DNA of 64,000 nucleotides, taken from UBA1926 sp036732005 (GTDB taxonomy: Bacteria > Planctomycetota > Phycisphaerae > Phycisphaerales > UBA1924). Below are positions 33,778 through 41,266 of the stretch, piece after piece. The DNA is taken from positions 76,155-140,154 of the forward strand of contig DAINDF010000011.1 of NCBI GenBank assembly GCA_036732005.1, given 5' to 3'. Position 1 is the stretch's first letter; every line of letters starts with the position of its first letter. The notes under the pieces are model-generated. The model was not told where the DNA came from, searched no databases, and was given only the letters and a program-made list of their open reading frames with translations. A program made the position numbers and the translations under genes.

Positions 33778-34446
33778 TCACCCCGGCCGCCGGGCGACCA
33801 CATGGAAGACATGCCAGTGCTTGTCCGTTCCTTCGGCATCGCGGCTGTCCTTTTCCTCTTCCTGGAAAAATTCCAGATCCAGCCCCAGCAGCATCCGCTC
33901 CACCTGCACGCGGGTGTGGTGCGAGCGGTCCGGAATCGTCGCCCACGAGTCCCGCTCCCCGAAGAACTGCCCCGCGAACCGTCCCCCGGGCCGGATCGCC
34001 GCCCGGATCACCGTCCAGAGCGCGTCGAACGCGTCCGGGTGGCAGAACGGGAGCGAGAAACTCGCGTTCAGGAAAAGGCACTCGGGGATCGAGCAGGTCT
34101 CGAACGGATCGAGCCTCGCGTCCAGCATGGGGCTCCCGAGCAGCCCCGGCCGCCGGGCCATCCACTCGAAGGCCGATTCGTGTCCGTCGATCGCCACGAC
34201 ACGCCACCCCCGCCCAAGCATCTCCAGCGTGTCACGCCCCTCGCCGCACCCCAGGTCAACCGCGATCGGCCGCGACGAGGGTTCCCCCGAGGCATCCGGC
34301 ACACCCTCCCGGGCGAACGCCTCAAGGGCGAACACCGCCGTCTCCCGGGGGCCCTTGCCCTCCACCGCGGCGAAATACCCGGGCCAGTTGCGCGTGAACC
34401 CGTGGCGGAACGCCGGGCCGGGGGGATGGGGCGGGATCTGGCTCAT
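33778..34446 (-). CDS. Class I SAM-dependent methyltransferase
   Basis: A 222-residue enzyme with a Rossmann-type SAM fold. Motif I is IAVDLGCGEGRDTLEML (about residues 61-77), the acidic end of strand 2 is RVVAIDGHESA, and there is a late FDALWTVIRAAIRPGGRFAG (motif III and its post region). The N-terminus is Pro-rich (MSQIPPHPPGPAF). The TehB-like class is one match for such small enzymes, but the methyl acceptor is not readable. It precedes the ABC exporter genes by 6 bp on the same strand. It is divergent from the UbiD-like gene with only 11 bp between start codons, so their promoters overlap. TACATT at 34457-34462 is a candidate -10. Confidence 0.85.
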   Translation of the reverse strand: MSQIPPHPPGPAFRHGFTRNWPGYFAAVEGKGPRETAVFALEAFAREGVPDASGEPSSRPIAVDLGCGEGRDTLEMLGRGWRVVAIDGHESAFEWMARRPGLLGSPMLDARLDPFETCSIPECLFLNASFSLPFCHPDAFDALWTVIRAAIRPGGRFAGQFFGERDSWATIPDRSHHTRVQVERMLLGLDLEFFQEEEKDSRDAEGTDKHWHVFHVVARRPG

Positions 34447-34451
34447 AGGCT
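34446..34451 (+). promoter_or_regulatory. Candidate leaderless -10 box of the UbiD-like gene
   Basis: TAGGCT, then TGGCGA, then ATG at 34458, again the 6-bp leaderless spacing. The box overlaps the first base of the divergent methyltransferase start codon. Confidence 0.45.
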
Positions 34452-34456
34452 TGGCG

Positions 34457-34462
34457 AATGTA
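34457..34462 (-). promoter_or_regulatory. Candidate -10 box of the methyltransferase/ABC operon
   Basis: TACATT on the minus strand, 10 nt before the ATG at 34446, giving a leader of only a few nucleotides. It overlaps the ATG of the divergent UbiD-like gene, so the two promoters would exclude each other. Confidence 0.35.
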
Positions 34463-36566
34463 CCGAGATCTCCGCGAGTTTGTCGACGCCCTCGCCCGAG
34501 CCGGGGAACTCGTCCGAATCAGCGCCCCGGTCAGCGCGGTGCTCGAGGTCGCCGCGATCGCCGACCGCGTGAGCAAATCGCCCGCCCCCGCCGCGCCGAG
34601 CGACGCCGCGAAACGCAACGACCCGGCCCACGCCGACCGCGGCGGCCCCGCCCTTCTCTTCGACAACATCGAAGGCGCCGAGTTCCCCCTCCTCATCAAC
34701 GCGTTCGGGTCCTACCGGCGCATGGAGATGGCGCTGGGCTGCGAGCGCGGCGGCTTCGACGCGATCGGCGCGCGCATCGGTGAACTCGTCAAACCCCAGC
34801 CCCCGCGCTCCCTCGGCGAGGCGATCCGCAAGGCTGCCCAGGTCGCCCCCCTGCTCAAGATCGGCCCCAGGCGCCGCAGGGGCGCCGGCCCCTGCCAGCA
34901 GGTCGTGCGGACCGGCGAGCACATCGACCTGACCCGTCTCCCCCTGATCCGGTGCTGGGCCCACGACGGGGATTTCGCCGCCCTCGGCTACCCCCCGGGC
35001 GTCAACGAGGGTGTCGAGGGGCTGGGCCACCCCGGCATGACCCCCGACGAGTGGGACCTCTGGTGCCGCGGCCGCTACATCACCTTCGCCGGCATCCACA
35101 CCATCCACGCCGACGACGCGGGCCGGGCGAGGCCCTCGTCGCACAACATCGGGATGTACCGCCTCCAACTGCTCGGCAAGGACCGGCTCGCCATGCACTG
35201 GCACATGCACCACGACGGCGCGCGCCACTGGAGGTCGTGGAAGAAACGCGGCAAGCCCATGCCCGTCGCGATCGCCTTCGGCGGCGAATCCGTCCTCCCC
35301 TACGCCGCGACCGCCCCGCTCCCCCCGGGCATCAGCGAACTGCTCATGGCCGGTTTCCTCAACGGGCGGGGCATCGAGATGGTCCGGGCGAAGACCGTCC
35401 CCCTCTGGGTCCCGGCCAACGCGGAGATCGTCATCGAGGGGTTTGTGCGCACGGACGGGGGCGGGCCGGGCTGGGAGCCCGATGCGGGCGAGCCCCTCGG
35501 CCCCGGCGCGGTCTTCGAAGGGCCCTTCGGCGATCACACCGGGTTCTACTCCCTGCCCGACCGCTACCCCATCGTCGAGGTCACCGCTTTGACCCACCGG
35601 GCGAACGCCGTGCTGCCGGCGACGGTGGTGGGGCTGCCCCCCCAGGAGGACTACTACCTGGGCAAGGCGACCGAGCGGCTGTTCCTTCCCCTGCTCAAGG
35701 TGCTGGTCCCCGACATCGAGGACTACGACCTCCCGATGTTCGGCGCGTTCCACAACGCCGCGTTTGTGCGCATCGAGAAGGCCTATCCACTCCAGGGTCG
35801 GCGCGTCATGCACTCGGTCTGGGGCGCGGGGCAGATGGCCTGGACGAAGTCGATCTTCGTCGTCGCCGACGGGGTCGATGTCCATGACCAGCGGGCTGTA
35901 CTCGAGGCCGCAGCCCGGCACTGCCGCCCGTTGCACGATGTCGAGGTCGTGCGCGGCCCGCTCGACATCCTCGATCACGCCGCCCCGTGGCACGGGGCTG
36001 GCAGCAAGATCGGGTTCGACTGCACCCCCAGGTGGGCCGACGAGCAGGCCGGGGGCGAACTGCCCGCAGGGCCCCGCCCCCTTCCCGAGGCAGCGGCCGT
36101 GGAGGCCTACCTCGAGCGGGTCTCGCGGCTCGAGGGTGTGCTCGAGGCGGCGGTGCCGAGGCACGCGCCGGGTTGGCTGCTGATCGAGGCGGACCGGGGC
36201 GTCAACGAACCGGGCCGCGAGGGGATGGGACGCCGGGTGCTCGAGCGGGTGCTCGCGGTCGATCCGGGCTTTGCACCCCGCCTCCCGTTCGTGGTCGTCG
36301 TGGGGCGGGGGGTCGACATCCACTCCCCCGTCGACGGGATGTTCAACTGGCTGGCCAACATGGACCCGGGGCGGGACCTGATCCGCCACCGCGACGCCCG
36401 CGGCGACTGCCTCGCGTTCGACGCCACCCCCAAGACGACGGGCGACGCGCACGGCGGCGAGCCCGTCCGGGGGTGGCCCCCGGTGCTCGCGGTCGACCCG
36501 GCGACGAGCGAGCGGGTGCTCACGCGGTGGGAGGAGTACGGGCTCGCGTCCGAGAATCCCCGCTGA
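34458..36566 (+). CDS. UbiD family decarboxylase
   Basis: A 702-residue member of the UbiD family of prenylated-FMN-dependent decarboxylases, which in quinone pathways remove the carboxyl group from an aromatic prenylated ring. It begins MYRDLREFVDALARAGELVR, the family opening. The signature region carries PALLFDNIEGAEFPLLINAF, then ALPLIR-type and MHHDGARHW segments, then GGESVLPYAATAPLP and GGRG-like loops. The later block ERLFLPLLKVLVPDIEDYDL and HSVWGAGQMAWTKSIFVVAD carries conserved family residues. It is longer than UbiD (about 500) and than most menaquinone-type relatives (about 600); the extra C-terminal part (about 540-700) is also seen in planctomycete menaquinone decarboxylases. 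The substrate is not certain. Confidence 0.9.
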   Translation: MYRDLREFVDALARAGELVRISAPVSAVLEVAAIADRVSKSPAPAAPSDAAKRNDPAHADRGGPALLFDNIEGAEFPLLINAFGSYRRMEMALGCERGGFDAIGARIGELVKPQPPRSLGEAIRKAAQVAPLLKIGPRRRRGAGPCQQVVRTGEHIDLTRLPLIRCWAHDGDFAALGYPPGVNEGVEGLGHPGMTPDEWDLWCRGRYITFAGIHTIHADDAGRARPSSHNIGMYRLQLLGKDRLAMHWHMHHDGARHWRSWKKRGKPMPVAIAFGGESVLPYAATAPLPPGISELLMAGFLNGRGIEMVRAKTVPLWVPANAEIVIEGFVRTDGGGPGWEPDAGEPLGPGAVFEGPFGDHTGFYSLPDRYPIVEVTALTHRANAVLPATVVGLPPQEDYYLGKATERLFLPLLKVLVPDIEDYDLPMFGAFHNAAFVRIEKAYPLQGRRVMHSVWGAGQMAWTKSIFVVADGVDVHDQRAVLEAAARHCRPLHDVEVVRGPLDILDHAAPWHGAGSKIGFDCTPRWADEQAGGELPAGPRPLPEAAAVEAYLERVSRLEGVLEAAVPRHAPGWLLIEADRGVNEPGREGMGRRVLERVLAVDPGFAPRLPFVVVVGRGVDIHSPVDGMFNWLANMDPGRDLIRHRDARGDCLAFDATPKTTGDAHGGEPVRGWPPVLAVDPATSERVLTRWEEYGLASENPR

Positions 36567-36608
36567 ATTGGCCCGAGTTGCGCTCTTTTGCCGCCCCCGG
36601 CCGCGGGG

Positions 36609-36614
36609 TACACT
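36609..36614 (+). promoter_or_regulatory. Candidate -10 box of the aminotransferase class V gene
   Basis: TACACT lies 9 bp before the ATG at 36624. A TTGCCG at 36588-36593 gives a 15-bp spacer as a possible -35. The predicted leader is 2-3 nt. No ribosome site is evident. Confidence 0.35.
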
Positions 36615-36623
36615 GGCGACCCG

Positions 36624-37835
36624 ATGCGGACCGACCTGATCTACCTCGACAACGCCGCGACGAGCTGGCCCAAGCCCCGGGAGGTGGGTGAGGCGATGGT
36701 CGCGTTCCTTGAGGACTCGGCGGGCAACCCGGGCCGCGGCGGGCACACGCTGGCGCGGGCGGCGACGGCCACGATCGACGAGGCGCGGTCGGCGATCGCG
36801 GGCCTGATCAACGCCCCGACGCCGAAGCGGGTCGTGCTGACCCACGGGTGCACCGATTCGCTCAACCTCGCGATCCACGGGGTGATGCGGAGCACGCTGC
36901 CGCAGTGCTGCGGGGCGGCTACGCCGAAGGTTGTCAGTTCGTGCCTCGAGCACAACGCCGTGCTGCGCACGCTGCACTGCTACGCGAGCGCGGGGTTGAT
37001 CGAGTTCCAGGTCATCAACTGCGGGTCGGACGGGCTGATCGACCCGGGGGCCTATCTCGAGGCCTGCGATGAACGGACCGTGCTCGCCTGCCTGACGCAC
37101 GCGTCGAATGTGCTGGGCACGATCCAGGAGGTGGGCGTCATCGGCGAGGGCCTGCGCACGCGCTCGCCCCGCGCCCTGTTCCTGGTTGATGTGGCGCAGA
37201 CCCTGGGGCACCTGCCCATCGATGTGGACGCGGGGCAGGTCGACCTGCTCGCCGTCGCGGGCCACAAGGGCCTGCGCGGGCCGACGGGGACCGGGGCGCT
37301 CTTCGTGGGCCCCCGCGCCTTCCCCGACGACCCCGAGGCCCCGAGGCTGGTCTGCGAGCGGCGCGGGGGCACCGGCATGATCGGCATCGGGCTCGACATG
37401 CCCAGGGAACTGCCCGACGCGCTCGAAGCCGGCACCGCCAACGCCGTCGGCTTCGCGGGCCTGCTCGCCGCCATGCGGGCCGAGTGCCGGGCGGACCACG
37501 ACACGGAGCGGACGCTGACGGCGCGGATGATCGAGGGGCTCTCGTCCATCCCCGGGGTCCGTCTCTTCGGGCTGCCCGGCGTCGAGGGCCGGACCGCGGT
37601 CGTTCTCTTCAATATCGACGGGGTCCACCCGCGCGACGCCGCCGCCGCGCTCGACCGCGACCATCGCATCGCCGTGCGTGGGGGCGTGCACTGCGCGCCG
37701 CTGGCGCACCGGGCGATCGGCACGGGCGAGCGTGGGGCGATCCGCGCGAGCGTGGGGCCTTGCAACACCGCCGCGGATGTCGACGCGCTGCTCGACGCGG
37801 TCGGTCGGCTCGCGCTGGCCGGGGCGGGCGTCTGA
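36624..37835 (+). CDS. Aminotransferase class V, cysteine desulfurase-like
   Basis: A 403-residue pyridoxal-phosphate enzyme. It begins MRTDLIYLDNAATSWPKPRE, the family's N-terminal signature. The PLP lysine is K215 in GHKGLRGPTG, with a preceding VDVAQTLGHLPIDV that orients the cofactor. The nucleophile region IAVRGGVHCAPL holds Cys357, the position used by SufS-like desulfurases to take sulfur from cysteine. The architecture fits the EF2568-type subfamily of cysteine desulfurases. No SufU, SufE or IscU gene is adjacent, so the sulfur acceptor is unknown. The Lhr-like helicase starts 28 bp downstream on the same strand, so co-transcription is likely. The start 36624 matches the conserved N-terminus. 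Confidence 0.9.
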   Translation: MRTDLIYLDNAATSWPKPREVGEAMVAFLEDSAGNPGRGGHTLARAATATIDEARSAIAGLINAPTPKRVVLTHGCTDSLNLAIHGVMRSTLPQCCGAATPKVVSSCLEHNAVLRTLHCYASAGLIEFQVINCGSDGLIDPGAYLEACDERTVLACLTHASNVLGTIQEVGVIGEGLRTRSPRALFLVDVAQTLGHLPIDVDAGQVDLLAVAGHKGLRGPTGTGALFVGPRAFPDDPEAPRLVCERRGGTGMIGIGLDMPRELPDALEAGTANAVGFAGLLAAMRAECRADHDTERTLTARMIEGLSSIPGVRLFGLPGVEGRTAVVLFNIDGVHPRDAAAALDRDHRIAVRGGVHCAPLAHRAIGTGERGAIRASVGPCNTAADVDALLDAVGRLALAGAGV

Positions 37836-37863
37836 GCGGGGCCCGCCCGCCGGTGGAGGGCGG

Positions 37864-40359
37864 ATGAGTCACGCCCTGGTCGAAGGCTGGTTCGCCTCGA
37901 AGGGGTGGACGCCGTTCGCCTTCCAGCGGGAGGCGTGGGGCGCGCACGCCGCGGGCGCGTCGGGGCTGATCCACGCGCCGACCGGCACGGGCAAGACGCT
38001 CGCGGCCCTGCTCGGGCCGGTGGGGGAGTGGGCCGGCTCCGAGGAGGGCGAGCGGTGCCAACGCTCGGGCGAGACGCCCCCGCTCCGGCTGCTGTGGCTC
38101 ACGCCCATGCGCGCGCTGGCGAACGACACGCTCGACTCGATCCGCGAACCGATTCTGGAGATGGGCCTGCCCTGGCGGATCGAGAAGCGGACCGGGGATT
38201 CGTCGAGCGGCGTCAAGGCGAAGCAACGGCGCTCGATGCCGACCGCGCTGGTCACGACGCCGGAGAGCCTGACGATCCTGCAGTCCTACCCGGAATCGGC
38301 GGATCTGTTCGCCGGCGTGCGCACGGTCGTGGTCGACGAGTGGCACGAGCTGCTCGGCACGAAGCGGGGCGTGCAGACCGAACTCGCCCTTGCGCGGCTC
38401 CGGGCGGTCGCGCCGGGCGTCCGGCTCTGGGGGCTGAGCGCGACGCTCGGGAATCTCGACGAGGCGGCCCGCGCGCTGGTGGGGATGGGGGCGCAAGAGC
38501 CCGCGCTGGTCCGCGGGCTGAGCCCAAAGTCGGTTGAGGTCGAGAGCGTGCTGCCGCCGGAGATCGAGCGGTTCCCCTGGGCGGGGCATCTTGGCACGAC
38601 GCTTGTCGGGCAGGTGATCGAGCGGATCGAGCGCGCGGGGACGACGCTGGTGTTCACGAACACGCGCTCGCAGGCGGAGATCTGGTTCCGCGAGATTCTC
38701 AGGAAGCGGCCGGACCTGATGGGCCGGATCGCGCTGCACCACGGGTCTTTGGACCGCGAGATCCGGGAGCGTGTGGAGGGGCTGCTGCGCGCGCACGACA
38801 GCGGGCTGCGGGCGGTGGTGTGCACCTCGAGCCTTGACCTGGGGGTGGACTTTTCGCCGGTCGACCAGGTGATCCAGGTGGGGAGCCCGAAGGGCGTGGC
38901 GCGCCTCGTGCAGCGTGCGGGGCGGAGCGGGCACCGCCCGGGCGGGGTGAGCCGGGTGGTGTGCGTGCCGGGGAACGCGCTGGAGTTGATCGAGTTCGCG
39001 GGCGCGCGGGACGCGATCGCGTCGGGCGTGGTGGAGCGGCGCACGCCGGTGGACAAGCCCCTGGATGTGCTGAGCCAGCATCTGGTCACGGCGGCGATGG
39101 GGGGCGGGTTCGACGAGGCGGCGCTGCGGCGCGAGGTGGGGTCGTGCTTCGCCTATCGCGCGCTGACGGACGCGGAGTGGGCGTGGGCGATGGAGTTCGT
39201 GCACCGGGGCGGGCCGACGCTGGGGGCCTACCCGGATTACGCGCGGATCACCCCCGAGGGCGCGCGGTGGGGCGTGGCGAGCCGGCGGATCGCGACAAGG
39301 CACCGCATGGGGATCGGCACGATCGTCGCCGACGCATCGGTCGTGCTCAAGCACAGCAACGGGCGCACGCTGGGGACGATCGAGGAGTCGTTCATCACGC
39401 GGCTCCGCGACGGGGAGCGATTCGTCTTCGGCGGGCGCGTGCTCGAGCTGGTCCGCCTGCGTCAGATGACCGCGACCGTGCGGCCCGCGAAGGCGGGGCG
39501 GGGGACGGTGCCGCGCTGGCAGGGGGGGAAGATGCCGCTGAGCACGCAGCTCGCCGAGGCGGTTCGGGCGAGGCTGGGGGAGGCGGCGCGCGGCGTGTAC
39601 GCGGGGCCCGAGCTGGAGGCAGTCCGCCCCCTGCTCGAGTTGCAGGCTTCGCTCTCGCGTGTGCCGACGCCGGATGAGGTGCTCATCGAGACGATCTCGC
39701 TGCGGGACGGGTTCCACGCGTTCGTGTTTCTCTTCGGGGGAAGGCTGGCGCACGAGGGGCTCGGCGCGGTGCTGAGCCTGCGCCTGAGCCGGCGCTTCCC
39801 GGCTTCGATCACCGCGGTGGGGAACGACCACGGGATCGAACTGGTGACCGACGAGCCGATCGCGCTGGGCGAGGCGGACTGGCGGGAGCTGCTCAGCCCG
39901 GAGGGCCTGGTCGACGACCTGCTCGCCTCGGTGAACGCGAGCGAGCTGGCGAGGCGGCAGTTCCGGGAGATCGCTCGGATCGCGGGCCTGACGCACCAGG
40001 GGTACCCGGGGCGGGCGGCGGGGGCGAAGATGATGCAGGCGTCGAGCGACATGTTCTTCGATGTCTTCGATCAGTTCGATCCGGGGAACCTGCTGCTGAG
40101 CCAGGCGAGGCGGGAGGTGGTGGAGGGGCAGCTGGAGGTGCGTCGGCTGCGGGAGGTGCTCGAGTCGTGCGTCTCGCGTAGGCTGGTGCTGGTGGAGCCG
40201 GCGTCGGTAACGCCGCTCGCCTTCCCGCTGTTCGCCGAGAGCATGCGGGCGACCACGGTGAGCAGCGAGGCGTGGGAGGATCGGGTGCGTCGGATGGCGG
40301 TGCGTTTGGAGGAGGACGCGGCGGGGCGGGCGGGGCCTCGGAAGGGGCGTGGGCGTTGA
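37864..40359 (+). CDS. Ligase-associated DNA helicase (Lhr-like, DExH box)
   Basis: An 831-residue superfamily-2 helicase. Motifs: Q-like region FAFQREAWGAHA, Walker A APTGTGKT (38-45), LLWLTPMRALAND (Ia), motif II DEWH (158-161), SATLGN (III), TLVFTNTRSQAE (IV), STS-like VVCTSSLDLGVDFSPVDQVI (V) and QRAGRSGHRPGG (VI). The C-terminal half (about 430-831) is the Lhr-type winged and accessory region. The length (about 830) fits the DNA-ligase-associated group rather than full-length Lhr (about 1,500). The next gene, PdeM, overlaps it, and the two belong together in a proposed DNA-damage module with an ATP-dependent ligase and an exonuclease. Those last two genes are missing here. Confidence 0.92.
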   Translation: MSHALVEGWFASKGWTPFAFQREAWGAHAAGASGLIHAPTGTGKTLAALLGPVGEWAGSEEGERCQRSGETPPLRLLWLTPMRALANDTLDSIREPILEMGLPWRIEKRTGDSSSGVKAKQRRSMPTALVTTPESLTILQSYPESADLFAGVRTVVVDEWHELLGTKRGVQTELALARLRAVAPGVRLWGLSATLGNLDEAARALVGMGAQEPALVRGLSPKSVEVESVLPPEIERFPWAGHLGTTLVGQVIERIERAGTTLVFTNTRSQAEIWFREILRKRPDLMGRIALHHGSLDREIRERVEGLLRAHDSGLRAVVCTSSLDLGVDFSPVDQVIQVGSPKGVARLVQRAGRSGHRPGGVSRVVCVPGNALELIEFAGARDAIASGVVERRTPVDKPLDVLSQHLVTAAMGGGFDEAALRREVGSCFAYRALTDAEWAWAMEFVHRGGPTLGAYPDYARITPEGARWGVASRRIATRHRMGIGTIVADASVVLKHSNGRTLGTIEESFITRLRDGERFVFGGRVLELVRLRQMTATVRPAKAGRGTVPRWQGGKMPLSTQLAEAVRARLGEAARGVYAGPELEAVRPLLELQASLSRVPTPDEVLIETISLRDGFHAFVFLFGGRLAHEGLGAVLSLRLSRRFPASITAVGNDHGIELVTDEPIALGEADWRELLSPEGLVDDLLASVNASELARRQFREIARIAGLTHQGYPGRAAGAKMMQASSDMFFDVFDQFDPGNLLLSQARREVVEGQLEVRRLREVLESCVSRRLVLVEPASVTPLAFPLFAESMRATTVSSEAWEDRVRRMAVRLEEDAAGRAGPRKGRGR

Positions 40360-41036
40360 TCCCCGGGGGTTCCTGCCGGGTCGAGTTCGCGGGGGAGACC
40401 CTTGACCTGCTGCCGCAGCGGGCGGCGTGGTGGGGGGCCGAGCGGACGCTGCTGCTGGCGGACCTGCACCTGGGCAAGCCCGCTTCGTTTCGTGCGCAGG
40501 GGGCCCCGGTGCCGGAGTCGGTGACGGCTTCAGATCTGGAGCGATTGGGTGGGCTGGTGCGGGCGTTGCAGCCGGCCCATGTGGTGGTGCTGGGGGATCT
40601 GGCGCACGACCGGGCGGCGTGGCGCAAGGCGACGCTCGCGTCGTTCGGCGCCTGGCGCGCGGCTCACGGCGGGCTCGAGCTGGTGCTCGTGCGGGGCAAC
40701 CACGACCGCTGGGCGAGCGACCCGCCGGCGGGGCTCGGGATCACGGCGGTCGAGCCGGGGTGGACGCTTGGGGGGATCACGCTCTGCCACGACCCTGCCG
40801 AGGCGGGGGAGGGGCCCTCGTTGTGCGGGCACCTGCACCCGGGGATCGCGCTGACGGGGCGTCGCCGCACGGGTGGGCTGCGGGCGCCGTGCTTCTGGTT
40901 CTCGCCCCGGCTCGGGGTGCTGCCGGCGTTCGGTTCGTTCACCGGGTTGGCGATGATCTCGCCGCGGGCGGGGGATCGGGTGTTCGCGGTGGGGGAGCGG
41001 AGCGTGCTGGAGGTGGGGGAGGCGGCGAGGGCCTAG
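40356..41036 (+). CDS. pdeM: Ligase-associated DNA damage response endonuclease PdeM
   Basis: A 226-residue calcineurin-like metallophosphoesterase. Metal-binding motifs are complete: LLLADLHLGK (Asp37, His39), VVLGDLAHD (Asp82), VRGNHDRW (Asn116, His117), a CHDP with His146, and LCGHLHPG (His160, His162). The start is assigned to TTG 40356 in a TTGA overlap with the helicase stop; no ATG or GTG is available near. Upstream in-frame codons run into Gly-rich helicase sequence. PdeM is known as a partner of Lhr-like helicases in ligase-associated clusters. It converges with the dockerin-tailed metalloprotease gene. Two hairpins fill the gap to that gene. Confidence 0.9.
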   Translation: MIPGGSCRVEFAGETLDLLPQRAAWWGAERTLLLADLHLGKPASFRAQGAPVPESVTASDLERLGGLVRALQPAHVVVLGDLAHDRAAWRKATLASFGAWRAAHGGLELVLVRGNHDRWASDPPAGLGITAVEPGWTLGGITLCHDPAEAGEGPSLCGHLHPGIALTGRRRTGGLRAPCFWFSPRLGVLPAFGSFTGLAMISPRAGDRVFAVGERSVLEVGEAARA

Positions 41037-41086
41037 GTGAGAAGGCAGGGCGAAGGCGGGTTTCCAGACCTCCAAGGCCGCCCTTT

Positions 41087-41114
41087 CGTGGTTCGCCCTT
41101 TGGGTCGAACCACG
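41087..41114. repeat. Hairpin downstream of pdeM
   Basis: CGTGGTTCG (41087-41095) pairs perfectly with CGAACCACG (41106-41114). A CCC/GGG extension with one bulged T closes a TTT loop. There is no T-tract on either side, so it is either an inefficient terminator for pdeM or a REP-like element like those at 31343-31487. Confidence 0.4.
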
Positions 41115-41213
41115 GCACCGGGGATTGGCGGACTTCCTGCGGCGTCCGGCGCCGGCTCGGAGGACGAGGGCGATTCCGGCCCTTCAGGGATGATCGGCCT
41201 GATCGGAGCGCAC

Positions 41214-41240
41214 AAAAAAAGCCCCCGCGTGCGGGGGCTT
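41214..41240 (-). terminator. Rho-independent terminator of the metalloprotease gene
   Basis: On the minus strand a stem AAGCCCCCGC/GCGGGGGCTT (41219-41240) with a 2-nt turn is followed at once by a run of seven T (41214-41220). It lies 26 bp after the stop of the gene at 41267. This is the only classical intrinsic terminator that I see in the window. Confidence 0.85.
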
Positions 41241-41266
41241 GGGGGTGACGCGAGAGGCGATCGGGG

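Noticed and set aside
34443..37709. Open frame of 1,088 codons on the minus strand across the UbiD-like and desulfurase genes
   Set aside because: It is antisense to two well-supported genes and has biased Arg/Pro/His content without family features. Such frames are expected in high-GC DNA.
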